A model generated the notes under the pieces. The model had not been told where the DNA came from. It made no database searches and worked only from the letters and a program-made list of their open reading frames with translations. A stretch of DNA of 16,828 nucleotides from Porticoccaceae bacterium (GTDB lineage Bacteria; Pseudomonadota; Gammaproteobacteria; Pseudomonadales; Porticoccaceae): positions 1 to 16,828 of the forward strand of contig JALOAH010000080.1 in NCBI GenBank assembly GCA_023228865.1, in the 5' to 3' direction. A program made the position numbers and the translations under genes. Shown piece after piece: positions 7,047-14,118 of the stretch; positions within the stretch are counted from its first letter, which is position 1, and each line of letters opens with the position of its first letter.

Positions 7047-8290
7047 GCGCCAAGTGCCGCGCCGGGCGGATTCTGCTCGCGAAAATGGCGAATGGTCTGT
7101 TCGCGCTTTTTGTCGAGCGCCTTCCCGATGGCGGGGCCGGTAAGTCCTTCGGCGACGAACGTTTTGGGAGAGATGGTCTGCAACTCTGCGAACAGTGCAC
7201 GCAGCCATTGGCCCTGAATATAGGCGCTGTTCTCGAAGCCCTTGCGGCCGCGTGCATCCGCTTCCACCGCTTGCAGAAAGAGCTCGAACCGCTCCGGTTT
7301 GCGGAATGCATCCGCGGCGCGAAAAATCTTGAGCAGCGTGATGGGGCGCAGCTCGAAGGCCTTGTGGCACAGCAGATGCAGTCGGGTGACGGGTATGGCG
7401 AGCTCGCGGTATTCGTTGGGAACCCGCAGCCTTTCGCACAACGCGTTGACCAGCGGAATACCGCGCTCTTCGTGGCCGATGTGGCGCGGCAGAATGTCTG
7501 CCGAGGTGGTGCCCTTGCCGAGATCGTGCACCAGGGTGCTGAAGCGCACCTTGCTGTCGGGCGTGATTCGCGCGGCCTGCTCAATGGCCATCAGCGTGTG
7601 CAGGCCTGTGTCGATTTCGGGATGAAAGTCGGCGCGTTGCGGAACCCCGAACAGGCGATCCACTTCCGGCATCAGTACCTTCAGCGCGCCACAGTTGCGC
7701 AGCACCTGAAAAAAAATGTGCGGCGATTTTTCGCCGAGTGCACGCTCGACCTCCTTCCACACCCGTTCCGGGATGAGATGACCAAGCTCGCCGCTGCACG
7801 ACAGCGTTCGCATCAGGCCGATGGTTTCCGGCGCAATGACAAAACCCAGATGGTGGTAGCGCGCGGCAAAGCGAGCGACGCGCAGCACCCGCAAGGGGTC
7901 TTCGGCAAAGGCTGGCGATACATGGCGAAGCACCTTGTTCTCCAGATCGGCTCTGCCGCCGTAGGGGTCGATGATGTCACCTTCGGGACTCTTGGCCATG
8001 GCATTGATGGTCAGGTCGCGGCGGATGAGATCGTCTTCGAGATTCACTTCGGCGCCCGTGTAGAACGCGAACCCCTTGTAGCCGTGGCTGGTTTTGCGCT
8101 CGGTGCGGGCAAGCGCATATTCCTCGCCGCTGTGCGGGTGAATGAACACGGGAAAGTCCTTCCCCACCGGGCGATAGCCCAGTTTGGTCATGCCCTCGGG
8201 GCTGCCGCCGACAACTACCCAGTCTCTCTCCGAGAAGGGATAACCGAGCAATTCATCGCGGACCGCGCCGCCAACCAGGTAGATTTTCAT
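7043..8290 (-). CDS. cca: Multifunctional CCA-adding tRNA nucleotidyltransferase with HD domain
   Basis: A 415-residue class II enzyme that builds or repairs the 3' CCA of tRNAs without a template. The start MKIYLVGGAVRDELLG is the same as in E. coli Cca. The nucleotidyltransferase motif is ERDWVVVG (21-28), with Asp23 conserved but Glu21 in place of the first Asp of the usual DxD. RRDLTINAMA (90-99) and EDPLRVLRVARFAARY (130-145) follow. The C-terminal HD phosphohydrolase domain has His255-Asp256 in VHDLGKG, at the same position as in E. coli, predicting phosphatase and phosphodiesterase activity. The TGA overlaps the pteridine reductase start. The length is typical of the HD-containing form. 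Confidence 0.96.
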   Translation of the reverse strand: MKIYLVGGAVRDELLGYPFSERDWVVVGGSPEGMTKLGYRPVGKDFPVFIHPHSGEEYALARTERKTSHGYKGFAFYTGAEVNLEDDLIRRDLTINAMAKSPEGDIIDPYGGRADLENKVLRHVSPAFAEDPLRVLRVARFAARYHHLGFVIAPETIGLMRTLSCSGELGHLIPERVWKEVERALGEKSPHIFFQVLRNCGALKVLMPEVDRLFGVPQRADFHPEIDTGLHTLMAIEQAARITPDSKVRFSTLVHDLGKGTTSADILPRHIGHEERGIPLVNALCERLRVPNEYRELAIPVTRLHLLCHKAFELRPITLLKIFRAADAFRKPERFELFLQAVEADARGRKGFENSAYIQGQWLRALFAELQTISPKTFVAEGLTGPAIGKALDKKREQTIRHFREQNPPGAALGA

Positions 8291-8329
8291 GGCTCAATGA
8301 TAGCAGTCATTGTGTGGGGCTATAAGCAG

Positions 8330-8371
8330 GTTAACAGTTGGCAGATTAAAGCCTGTGCTCTTGCTGTTAAC
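8330..8371. repeat. Inverted repeat GTTAACAG/CTGTTAAC in the cca-corA gap
   Basis: Perfect 8-bp arms (8330-8337 and 8364-8371) are separated by 26 bp in the 140-bp divergent region between cca and the CorA-family gene. The spacing is too wide for a good terminator. It could be a pair of operator half-sites or chance. Confidence 0.25.
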
Positions 8372-8430
8372 TGAAAACTATAAAGTTTGCCGCCGATGGG
8401 ATAAATTCCTGCAGAAATCGGAGTAAAGCG

Positions 8431-9405
8431 ATGCTGACGGCATATCTGGTGAACACTGACGGCAAGATGGAGCGCGGTGGCGAAGAGCTCATCGAGCGCT
8501 GGCGCGCCATGCCCGGCAGCCGCATCTGGGTTGATCTCAACAACCTTTCCGAGCCGGAAGAAGACCGCGTGGTGAAACAGTTTGGTCTCCATCCGCTGGC
8601 GCTGTCCGACGCTAGGCGCGTCAGCCATCCGCCCAAGATGGAGATGTTCGAAGATCATCTGTTCATCCTTCTACGCGGCCTGGATGCGGACACCACCGAT
8701 CTCGAATTTGGCACCATGCAACTGGCGCTGTTCGCAGGTGCCGACTTTCTTGTGAGTCGGCACGTCGAAAAATCCGTCAGCTTGCTGCAATGGCAGAGCG
8801 TGCCGGAACTGGCCAGGACCCTCAGGGATGGCGGCGTGCGCCTGGCGCTGGAAATCTCGGCGACGGTGGCGCGCCGCTACCTGGATCTGCTGTCGGAGTT
8901 CGAGCCGCGTTTGACCGAGCTCGAGGATGAGCTTCAGGACAACCCCGGCGACGGCGCCATGCGTGAGCTGACCCGCTACCGCACACGCCTGCGCAAGCTG
9001 CGCCGTATCTTCAACTACCACACGCGTCTCTTCGAAAATCTGCGCAGAGAGGAAAAGAACGCGTTTTTCAATCCGGCTGCCAAGGAATTTCGGCACCGCC
9101 TGATGGACGTATACGAGAAATACGAGCGCCTGCAGTCACTCTCCACCATGCACTACGAACTGGCCGGAGACCTGGTCGAAGGCTATATCTCTCTGACCAA
9201 CCACGCCCTGAACAACACCATGCGGATACTGACCGCGCTGACCGCCATCTTCGTGCCCCTCACTTTCGTGGCGGGCATCTACGGCATGAATTTCGAGTAC
9301 ATGCCCGAACTGAGCTGGCGCTGGGGGTACTTTTTCGTGCTGGGCGCGATGCTGGTGGTCATCATCGTGCTCATCACCCTGTTCCGGCGCATACGTTGGC
9401 TATGA
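8431..9405 (+). CDS. CorA-family divalent-cation transporter
   Basis: A 324-residue inner-membrane channel or transporter of the CorA/ZntB superfamily. A long soluble N-terminal domain with helical segments (about 130-260) forms the cytoplasmic funnel in this family. Two C-terminal membrane helices follow (about 263-283 and 298-318). Between them is the signature YGMNF (GMN at 285-287), the selectivity motif, followed by FEYMPEL. The protein ends in a basic tail, FRRIRWL, as is usual. The motif fits Mg/Co/Ni or Zn transport and does not decide between CorA and ZntB. A GGAG ribosome binding site precedes the ATG. The gene is monocistronic and divergent from cca. Confidence 0.93.
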   Translation: MLTAYLVNTDGKMERGGEELIERWRAMPGSRIWVDLNNLSEPEEDRVVKQFGLHPLALSDARRVSHPPKMEMFEDHLFILLRGLDADTTDLEFGTMQLALFAGADFLVSRHVEKSVSLLQWQSVPELARTLRDGGVRLALEISATVARRYLDLLSEFEPRLTELEDELQDNPGDGAMRELTRYRTRLRKLRRIFNYHTRLFENLRREEKNAFFNPAAKEFRHRLMDVYEKYERLQSLSTMHYELAGDLVEGYISLTNHALNNTMRILTALTAIFVPLTFVAGIYGMNFEYMPELSWRWGYFFVLGAMLVVIIVLITLFRRIRWL

Positions 9406-9421
9406 AGCCATCCGAAAGACC

Positions 9422-9450
9422 TTGGGCATCGGCGCCAAAGCGGGTAGAAT
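9422..9450 (+). promoter_or_regulatory. Candidate promoter of tRNA-Arg
   Basis: TTGGGC (9422-9427), a 17-bp spacer and TAGAAT (9445-9450) are followed by a GC-rich stretch, AGCCGCCC. A GC-rich discriminator is typical of stringently controlled stable-RNA promoters. It lies about 54 bp before the tRNA. Confidence 0.6.
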
Positions 9451-9503
9451 AGCCGCCCTGTCAAACGGCGGCGCGCACAGTCTCCGTTCGACATTTGCGT
9501 CAA

Positions 9504-9580
<77 letters not shown>

Positions 9581-9635
9581 CAAAATCAATAACTTAGAAT
9601 GAAATCTGTACCAGCGGCCCTCTCTCACACCAGCA

Positions 9636-9673
9636 ACAAAATCCTTGTGGTGCATATTTTTTGTAACTACAAT
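9636..9673 (+). promoter_or_regulatory. Candidate promoter and operator of brnTA
   Basis: TTGTGG (9645-9650), a 17-bp spacer and TACAAT (9668-9673) end 7 bp before the brnT ATG. Two inverted repeats overlap it: ACAA/TTGT (9636-9639 and 9645-9648) at the -35 and TTGTA-AC-TACAA (9661-9672) at the -10. BrnA-type antitoxins are known to repress their own promoter, so these are reasonable operator candidates. Confidence 0.5.
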
Positions 9674-9680
9674 AAATGTG

Positions 9681-9956
9681 ATGAAGATCGAATTCGACAA
9701 CAACAAGAACCAGCGCAACATCCGCGAACGCGGCCTGTCGTTTGAGTCTGTTGCCGATTTCGATTTTGCAACAGCGCTGATTATCGAGGACACCCGGCGC
9801 GACTACGGCGAAACCCGCTACCGCGCACTCGGTCTGGTCAACGGCAGGCTTCACTCGCTGGTGTTTACCGAGACCGCCCAAGGCATTCGGGTAATCAGTT
9901 TCCGCAAAGCCAATCAACGCGAGGTCACAGGCTATGAGCACAAAACGCAAACCTGA
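9681..9956 (+). CDS. brnT: BrnT-family ribonuclease toxin
   Basis: A 91-residue protein of the BrnT family, a RelE-fold RNase toxin of type II toxin-antitoxin systems that cuts RNA and stops growth when unbound. The family pattern is visible: an N-terminal FDNNKNQRNIRERGLSF (the position of F-x-x-x-K-x-x-x-N-x-x-x-G), then DYGETRYRALGLVNGR, and a C-terminal IRVISFRKANQREVTGYE. The start at 9681 (MKIEFDNNK) fits family alignments. An upstream ATG at 9645 would add 12 poorly fitting residues that cross the promoter. There is no clear Shine-Dalgarno sequence. Its 3' end overlaps brnA by 23 bases, which suggests coupled translation. Confidence 0.92.
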   Translation: MKIEFDNNKNQRNIRERGLSFESVADFDFATALIIEDTRRDYGETRYRALGLVNGRLHSLVFTETAQGIRVISFRKANQREVTGYEHKTQT

Positions 9957-10206
9957 CGCGCCGGACCGTGACAACCCGGAATGGACAGACGAGGATTTCC
10001 GCAACGCAAAACCGGTGACGGCACTGCCCAAATCGCTGCAAACCAAGCTGCGCCGTGGCCGCCCACCGGCGGAAACACCCAAGCAGCAAGTCACCTTGCG
10101 CCTGGATGCCGAGGTGCTGGAGTACTTCCGCGCCACCGGCGCCGGCTGGCAAACCCGGCTGAACGACGCACTCAAAGAGCAGATCAAGCGCCGGGCTCGG
10201 GGCTGA
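9934..10206 (+). CDS. brnA: BrnA-family antitoxin
   Basis: A 90-residue antitoxin. The N-terminal part (about 1-50) holds the toxin-binding segment typical of the family (NPEWTDEDFRNAKPV, then a GRPPAETPKQQVTLRLD stretch). The C-terminal part (about 51-90) is a ribbon-helix-helix-like DNA-binding region: strand VTLRLD, then AEVLEYFRATGAGWQTRLNDALKE. It should neutralise BrnT and repress the brnTA promoter. GAGGT precedes the ATG by eight bases and lies inside brnT. It lies in the +1 frame relative to brnT, within a 23-base overlap. A terminator hairpin lies about 95 bp downstream. Confidence 0.92.
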   Translation: MSTKRKPDAPDRDNPEWTDEDFRNAKPVTALPKSLQTKLRRGRPPAETPKQQVTLRLDAEVLEYFRATGAGWQTRLNDALKEQIKRRARG

Positions 10207-10247
10207 CCACATTCAAGTGCGGCCTCGTGGGGCTTGCCGCCTTGCGG

Positions 10248-10258
10248 GGGTGCGCCAC
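10248..10258 (+). repeat. Right copy of 11-bp direct repeat, candidate att site
   Basis: GGGTGCGCCAC is identical to the end of tRNA-Arg at 9571-9581. The distance between copies is 677 bp. Identity stops on both sides, so it is exactly 11 bp. It lies between the brnA stop and the hairpin at 10301. Confidence 0.45.
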
Positions 10259-10300
10259 CTGCCTGTCTATAGTTGTCTACGGATATGTCCCCAGCCTTGA

Positions 10301-10324
10301 AAAAGCCCGCATTTTGCGGGCTTT
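10301..10324 (+). terminator. Intrinsic terminator, possibly bidirectional
   Basis: A perfect 9-bp stem, AAAGCCCGC (10302-10310) with GCGGGCTTT (10316-10324), and a 5-nt ATTTT loop. The plus strand ends in TTTCCT and the minus strand continues into TTTTT. It would end brnTA transcription. It may originally have ended the tRNA-Arg transcript. Confidence 0.75.
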
Positions 10325-10437
10325 CCTGCTGTGGCTTGCAAAATTTCTGGCACCAACAGCTGTACAGCCCTCCTCTTGCATCAGGGCAGTGACCGGCTTG
10401 GTGTACGGTCAATGAATACCCCTGTTTGTTGGATGCG

Positions 10438-10449
10438 TGAGTATACTCA
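10438..10449. promoter_or_regulatory. 12-bp perfect palindrome containing TATACT
   Basis: TGAGTATACTCA is a perfect palindrome and includes a good -10-like TATACT (10442-10447). No convincing -35 lies 16-18 bp upstream. It is 240 bp before the EAL gene start. It could be a repressor site over a promoter of that gene, but this is a guess. Confidence 0.3.
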
Positions 10450-10688
10450 AATGGTTCGGGTGCGGGATGCACACCGCAAAACGAGAACATGGTAGGGTTG
10501 CAGATGACGATCGATCTTTTTGGATGAGTCTGGAAAACACATCAGCCTGCAGCATTGATCCCCGCCACACCGTACTTTGAGCACCACAAGAGAACTGCGA
10601 TCCAGATACTGGAGGCTCAAGAGCAACAACAATAGCTTTCCGGCACCCGATTACGGGCGTGCGGGGGCGAAAGGGTTCAGGAATCATC

Positions 10689-11993
10689 ATGACAAAAAAA
10701 ATCACACCACACCCGCGCCCCGTTCTTCAGGAGGGCGCCCTGGATTCGCGGACTCAATTGCCGAACCGCGACGGCTTTTATTATGACACCGCGCCGGTCA
10801 TCGAGGCGCAGGATGCCTCTCTGGTATTACTGGTTATCGACATCGAAGGACTTGATTTCATTCTGCGCACCTTCGGCCCCGAGGAGCGGGACAGGGTGGT
10901 GCACGATATCGGCGATCGCATTCAGAAGACGGTCGATTCGGACAGCACACCCTACTACATTACCCAGGGCCGCTTTGCGGTTGTCCTGGCCGAGAATACC
11001 TACCTGCGCGCCACCCAGCGCGCTCGCGATCTGGTGGCCGGGCTGGAGAAGCCCTTCAATGTTTCGGGGATTGCCTATCATCTGGACGCGTATGTGGGCA
11101 TCAGCCATTATCCCAACCATGCCAAAACCCAGAAGGAACTGGTGCGAACAGGTGTTTTCGCCTGTCACCTGGCCAGGGGGGTGGAAAGCCGTTTCGCAGC
11201 CTTCGACCAACAGGTGGATGAGGAGGAAAGGCGGCGCTTTTACCTGATGCTGGACCTGGAGCAAGCACTTGAAAAACAGGACGAGATACGATTGGCATAC
11301 CAGCCCCAGATCAATCTGGAAAGCGGCAAGTGCGTTGGCGCCGAGGCACTGTGCCGCTGGGAGCATTCAGAGCTGGGATCGATACCGCCAGGCCGCCTGT
11401 TTCCCTATGTGGAGCAAACACCGCTGATCATGCCGCTCACCGAACTGATTCTGAGTATCGGGCTGCGGGATCTGTCGCTGTGGCAAAGCCGGGGATTCGA
11501 GGGTGCTGTCGCCTTGAACCTGAGTTCAACGTTGTTTCGTCAGCCCGATCTGCTCGACCGGCTCAAGGAGCATTTTCGATTCACCAACATGGGTATGGAG
11601 CAGGTACATTTCGAAGTGACGGAAACCAGTATCATGGAGCAGCCCAACCGTGCCATTCATACCCTGGCGGAAATTGGCAAAGGCGGAAGCAAAATAGCAG
11701 TGGATGACTTCGGCACCGGGCATTCCTCCCTTGCATACCTTGCGGATCTTCCCATTCACATCATCAAGATCGACATGCATTTCGTGCAGAACCTGGACAA
11801 GCCCTGGGGCAAGGCGATTGTTGGCGCCGCGGTGACATTGGCTGAAAAGCTGGGCCTGGAAACCATCGCCGAGGGCATAGAAACCGAAACGCAGCTGGCG
11901 CAATGTCGCGACCTTGGCGTGACGGTGGGGCAGGGGTATTACATAGGGAAGCCTATGTTTCGGAAGGAATTCGAGAAGTGGGTGGGGATGTAG
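10689..11993 (+). CDS. Soluble GGDEF(degenerate)-EAL protein, predicted c-di-GMP phosphodiesterase
   Basis: A 434-residue protein with no signal peptide or membrane helix. The start at 10689 (MTKKITPHPRPVLQEG) has CAGGA six to seven bases upstream. A GTG at 10659 would add ten residues. Residues 20-165 are a GGDEF-like domain, but the signature position reads Thr-Gln-Gly-Arg-Phe (92-96) instead of GGDEF, so no cyclase activity is expected. Residues 190-430 are an EAL domain with all expected catalytic positions: E219 in EAL, N277, E309 in EVTE, D339-D340 in DDFGTG, K360, E395 in AEGIE and Q415 in GQGYYIGKP. It should hydrolyse c-di-GMP, with the GGDEF part perhaps a regulatory GTP site or dimer module. 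It stands alone, with no sensor domain. Confidence 0.92.
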   Translation: MTKKITPHPRPVLQEGALDSRTQLPNRDGFYYDTAPVIEAQDASLVLLVIDIEGLDFILRTFGPEERDRVVHDIGDRIQKTVDSDSTPYYITQGRFAVVLAENTYLRATQRARDLVAGLEKPFNVSGIAYHLDAYVGISHYPNHAKTQKELVRTGVFACHLARGVESRFAAFDQQVDEEERRRFYLMLDLEQALEKQDEIRLAYQPQINLESGKCVGAEALCRWEHSELGSIPPGRLFPYVEQTPLIMPLTELILSIGLRDLSLWQSRGFEGAVALNLSSTLFRQPDLLDRLKEHFRFTNMGMEQVHFEVTETSIMEQPNRAIHTLAEIGKGGSKIAVDDFGTGHSSLAYLADLPIHIIKIDMHFVQNLDKPWGKAIVGAAVTLAEKLGLETIAEGIETETQLAQCRDLGVTVGQGYYIGKPMFRKEFEKWVGM

Positions 11994-12179
11994 ACTGTGG
12001 GTTGGTGGTAGGAGGAGAGAGTCTTTTCCATATGGAGTATCACGTGAATTGAGGGCAATGCCTAGATGGGCGGAGATGCGAAACCCAGTGAGCTTGGCGT
12101 CACCGAGTCTCGTTTCTATTGGGTTCGCCCCTCAGTCCAGCAATGAAACAGCCAGCCAAAGGGCACGGGAAGCCAGTTT

Positions 12180-12210
12180 TTGTCGTGCAAGTTATATCTT
12201 TCTTTATAAA
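12180..12210 (+). promoter_or_regulatory. Weak sigma-70-like promoter candidate before the sigma gene
   Basis: TTGTCG (12180-12185) is followed by an AT-rich -10-like area, TTTATAAA (12203-12210), with 17 to 19 bp spacing depending on register. It could give basal expression of the sigma/anti-sigma operon. Given the general AT richness here it is weak evidence. Confidence 0.3.
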
Positions 12211-12263
12211 AAACATAAAAATCAATATGTTATGGTAAGTTTTGCATTGGTGCAGCAAAAGTT

Positions 12264-12277
12264 GGTACCCACTTTCT
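12264..12277 (+). promoter_or_regulatory. Shared element GGTACCCACTTTCT upstream of the ECF sigma gene
   Basis: This 14-bp sequence differs at one position from the element at 14014-14027 upstream of the receptor gene. It lies 74 bp before the proposed GTG start. ECF sigma factors of this type commonly activate the receptor promoter and sometimes their own, so a shared -35-type or activator site is the simplest reading. A TATA-like stretch follows about 27 bp after the start of the element. Confidence 0.5.
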
Positions 12278-12337
12278 GAAATCAGCACTCTATATCTATA
12301 TGAAACACATCAATTCCATTTGCAAAGTGCGATAGCT

Positions 12338-12859
12338 GTGAATGATGCTCAAAAAAAACTGGTCAAGTACCTCTTTCAGGCTCACGGCAAAGGCATCCAG
12401 GCCTTTTTCCGCCGTAAATTGCGATCAAGAGAAGATGCCAGTGACTTGGCTCAAGAAGTGTATTTGCGCATGTTGAGAGTCAAAGATCTTGATGCTATCC
12501 ACAATCCGGAAGGCTATCTGTTCACGATCGCCTCTAATCTTCTGAAAGAGCACTACTTATCCGAGAGCAGGAAAGTAAAGATAGGCGAGATGACAATAGC
12601 TGATGTGGAGGAAATTCCTTTCGAGGCCGCTACCGTCGAAGATGAAATAGATACTGAACGCAGCCTCGCGCGAACTGAGGAGATTCTTGCCCAGCTCAAG
12701 CCAAAATGCCGGACGGCTGTAATCATGAAATACAAACACGGCTTGAAATATAAAGAAATCGCCGATGAGCTTGGTATCTCCACGAATATGGTCAAGAAGT
12801 ATCTGGTGCATGCGCTGGTAGTGCTTCGTAAACGCATGATCGATAAGGGCGAGATATGA
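12338..12859 (+). CDS. ECF RNA polymerase sigma factor, FecI type
   Basis: A 173-residue sigma factor. Region 2 (about 8-75) includes LRSREDASDLAQEVYLRMLR and the GYLFTIASNLLKEH helix. Region 4 (about 112-168) has a helix-turn-helix in YKEIADELGISTNMVKKYL. No other domain is present. The GTG at 12338 is proposed as start because it gives the usual length. The in-frame ATG at 12242 would put the shared GGTACCCA element inside the gene. No strong ribosome binding site is seen. The stop overlaps the fecR-like ATG as ATGA. It is expected to be held by the FecR-like protein and released when the receptor binds its ligand, then to transcribe the receptor gene. The start codon is uncertain. Confidence 0.88.
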   Translation: MNDAQKKLVKYLFQAHGKGIQAFFRRKLRSREDASDLAQEVYLRMLRVKDLDAIHNPEGYLFTIASNLLKEHYLSESRKVKIGEMTIADVEEIPFEAATVEDEIDTERSLARTEEILAQLKPKCRTAVIMKYKHGLKYKEIADELGISTNMVKKYLVHALVVLRKRMIDKGEI

Positions 12860-14001
12860 AGTCTGCGGATGAACACGTGACCGACGCAGTCATCGCAAAG
12901 CAAGCAGCGGAATGGTTTATCAGTAACCAAGAAGGAGGTTTAACTCTAGCACATCGCACCAGTTTTCTAGCATGGCTCAAGGCATCCCCTGTTCATGTGC
13001 GTGAATACCTGGCCATCGCGAGTGTGGCGCAGGAGTTTGTAACTGCGGTTGAAAAAAGTGAGTACGAGCTTGATGAGCTGTGTACCGAGGCAGCGAATGA
13101 AGATAATGAGACAGTTGTCAGTCTGTATGAGGGAGTAAACAACTATCTGCCTGACGATAATGTAAAGCCTGGTAAAGTTAATGAGAGAAGGAGTCGATGG
13201 GGTTGGGCCATTGCTGCCAGCGTCGTCATTTGTGCGGCGACGGTGATAGCCGTCTTGCAGCAGAATCTGTCTTGGTTTAAAGGATACGAAGTCTACCGAA
13301 CGGCTCATGCAGAGCAGCGCACTTGGACGTTGTCTGATGGATCTGTCATGCACCTCAATAGTGATAGTGCTGTCAAAGTATCGTTTTCTTCCGCTCAACG
13401 CCGGATTGATCTTGAGTATGGGCAAGCATATTTTCAGGTCTTTAAAGATTCCAAGCGTGAGTTTCTGGTGAAATCGGGAAAGACTGAGGCCGTTGCGATC
13501 GGGACAGAATTTGATGTTTACCATAAGAACAGCGCGACAACGATTACGGTGGCAGAAGGCCGGGTTGCTGTCTTGCCTGGGTTGGATTCCGCCACAAAGA
13601 ATCATGCTGCCATTCCAGAGAGAGAATTCCTCCGGCTTGAAGATCCGCTGAAAACCGTTGAGTTGGACGCCGGAAGCGCTCTGAAGATATATCAGCGGGA
13701 TGGTGTCGTCGAGCAAAAAAAGGTTGATCTGCGACAGGCTACCGCCTGGCTAAAAAGGCAAATCATATTTGATCGTCAGCCTTTGGGGGAGGTTGCTCAG
13801 GAATTCAATCGCTATAGTAGGGTAAAGATTGAAATAGAAGACTCGGGGTTGCGTGCAATGCGAGTCAGCGGGGTATTCAATGCGTACGATACAGAGTCCT
13901 TTGTAGGATTCCTTGATCGTCTTGATGGTGTGTTTGTTGAAAAGAAATATAACCAAGTTAAAGTTAGATCAAAAGTAATAAAAGTTGAAAATCAAAAATA
14001 A
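12856..14001 (+). CDS. FecR-type anti-sigma / signal transducer protein
   Basis: A 381-residue inner-membrane protein. The cytoplasmic N-terminal part (about 10-60) has the DUF4880-like pattern AAEWFISNQEGGLTLAHRTSF, then FLAWL and SPVHVREY, expected to bind the sigma factor. One membrane helix spans about 115-134, preceded by basic residues RRSR. The periplasmic FecR domain (about 147-240) contains RTWTLSDGSVMHLNSDSAV and GTEFDVY. A C-terminal region (about 290-365) with QIIFDRQPLGEVAQEFNRY resembles the short STN-like module at the end of FecR proteins, which contacts the receptor. It overlaps the sigma gene by four bases. It should pass the receptor signal across the inner membrane. Confidence 0.92.
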   Translation: MKSADEHVTDAVIAKQAAEWFISNQEGGLTLAHRTSFLAWLKASPVHVREYLAIASVAQEFVTAVEKSEYELDELCTEAANEDNETVVSLYEGVNNYLPDDNVKPGKVNERRSRWGWAIAASVVICAATVIAVLQQNLSWFKGYEVYRTAHAEQRTWTLSDGSVMHLNSDSAVKVSFSSAQRRIDLEYGQAYFQVFKDSKREFLVKSGKTEAVAIGTEFDVYHKNSATTITVAEGRVAVLPGLDSATKNHAAIPEREFLRLEDPLKTVELDAGSALKIYQRDGVVEQKKVDLRQATAWLKRQIIFDRQPLGEVAQEFNRYSRVKIEIEDSGLRAMRVSGVFNAYDTESFVGFLDRLDGVFVEKKYNQVKVRSKVIKVENQK

Positions 14002-14013
14002 ACTTCTATTTGA

Positions 14014-14027
14014 GGTACCCATTTTCT
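14014..14027 (+). promoter_or_regulatory. Shared element GGTACCCATTTTCT upstream of the TonB-dependent receptor
   Basis: It matches the element at 12264-12277 at 13 of 14 positions and lies 105 bp before the receptor ATG, in the 117-bp gap after the fecR-like stop. TATAAA follows 29 bp after its start. This is the best candidate for the target of the neighbouring ECF sigma factor. Confidence 0.5.
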
Positions 14028-14118
14028 TCGGATGGCGATCACTATAAATAATGACGAAGCCTGAAGGGTTCGTTCAGAAACAATTTTCATAATCATATAA
14101 ATTGCTGGGGCTGGTTTG

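Larger units (their letters stand above)
10207..10688. other. 482-bp non-coding stretch between brnA and the EAL gene
   Basis: No convincing protein gene is seen here on either strand. The stretch holds the right 11-bp direct repeat (10248-10258), a hairpin terminator (10301-10324) and a 12-bp palindrome (10438-10449). The remaining bases, including a leader of about 240 bp before the EAL gene, show nothing I can identify. Confidence 0.6.
11994..12337. other. 344-bp intergenic region at the composition boundary
   Basis: No protein gene is supported here. The first half is GC-balanced and without recognisable signals. From about 12190 to 12240 it becomes strongly AT-rich, and then it holds the GGTACCCACTTTCT element at 12264. 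No clear terminator for the EAL gene is visible. Confidence 0.5.

Noticed and set aside
7040..8374. Long plus-strand open frame (444 residues) opposite cca
   Set aside because: It is exactly antisense to a clear, full-length cca gene. Its translation has no recognisable domain, and such frames are common in GC-rich DNA.
10438..10480. Possible third copy of the tRNA 3' end near GGTTCGGGTGCGGG at about 10454
   Set aside because: Only short pieces resemble the tRNA (GGTTCG and GGGTGCG), and it lacks the GCGCCAC end; judged chance.
9594..10490. Minus-strand open frame (298 residues) covering brnTA
   Set aside because: Antisense to two well-matched toxin-antitoxin genes and running through the terminator hairpin; no homology recognised.
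12049..12279. Possible 76-residue gene between the EAL and sigma genes
   Set aside because: No ribosome binding site, no family resemblance, and it ends beyond the GGTACCCA element that appears to be regulatory.
12242..12337. N-terminal extension of the sigma factor from the ATG at 12242
   Set aside because: It would add 32 residues without sigma-factor character and place the shared regulatory element inside the coding sequence.
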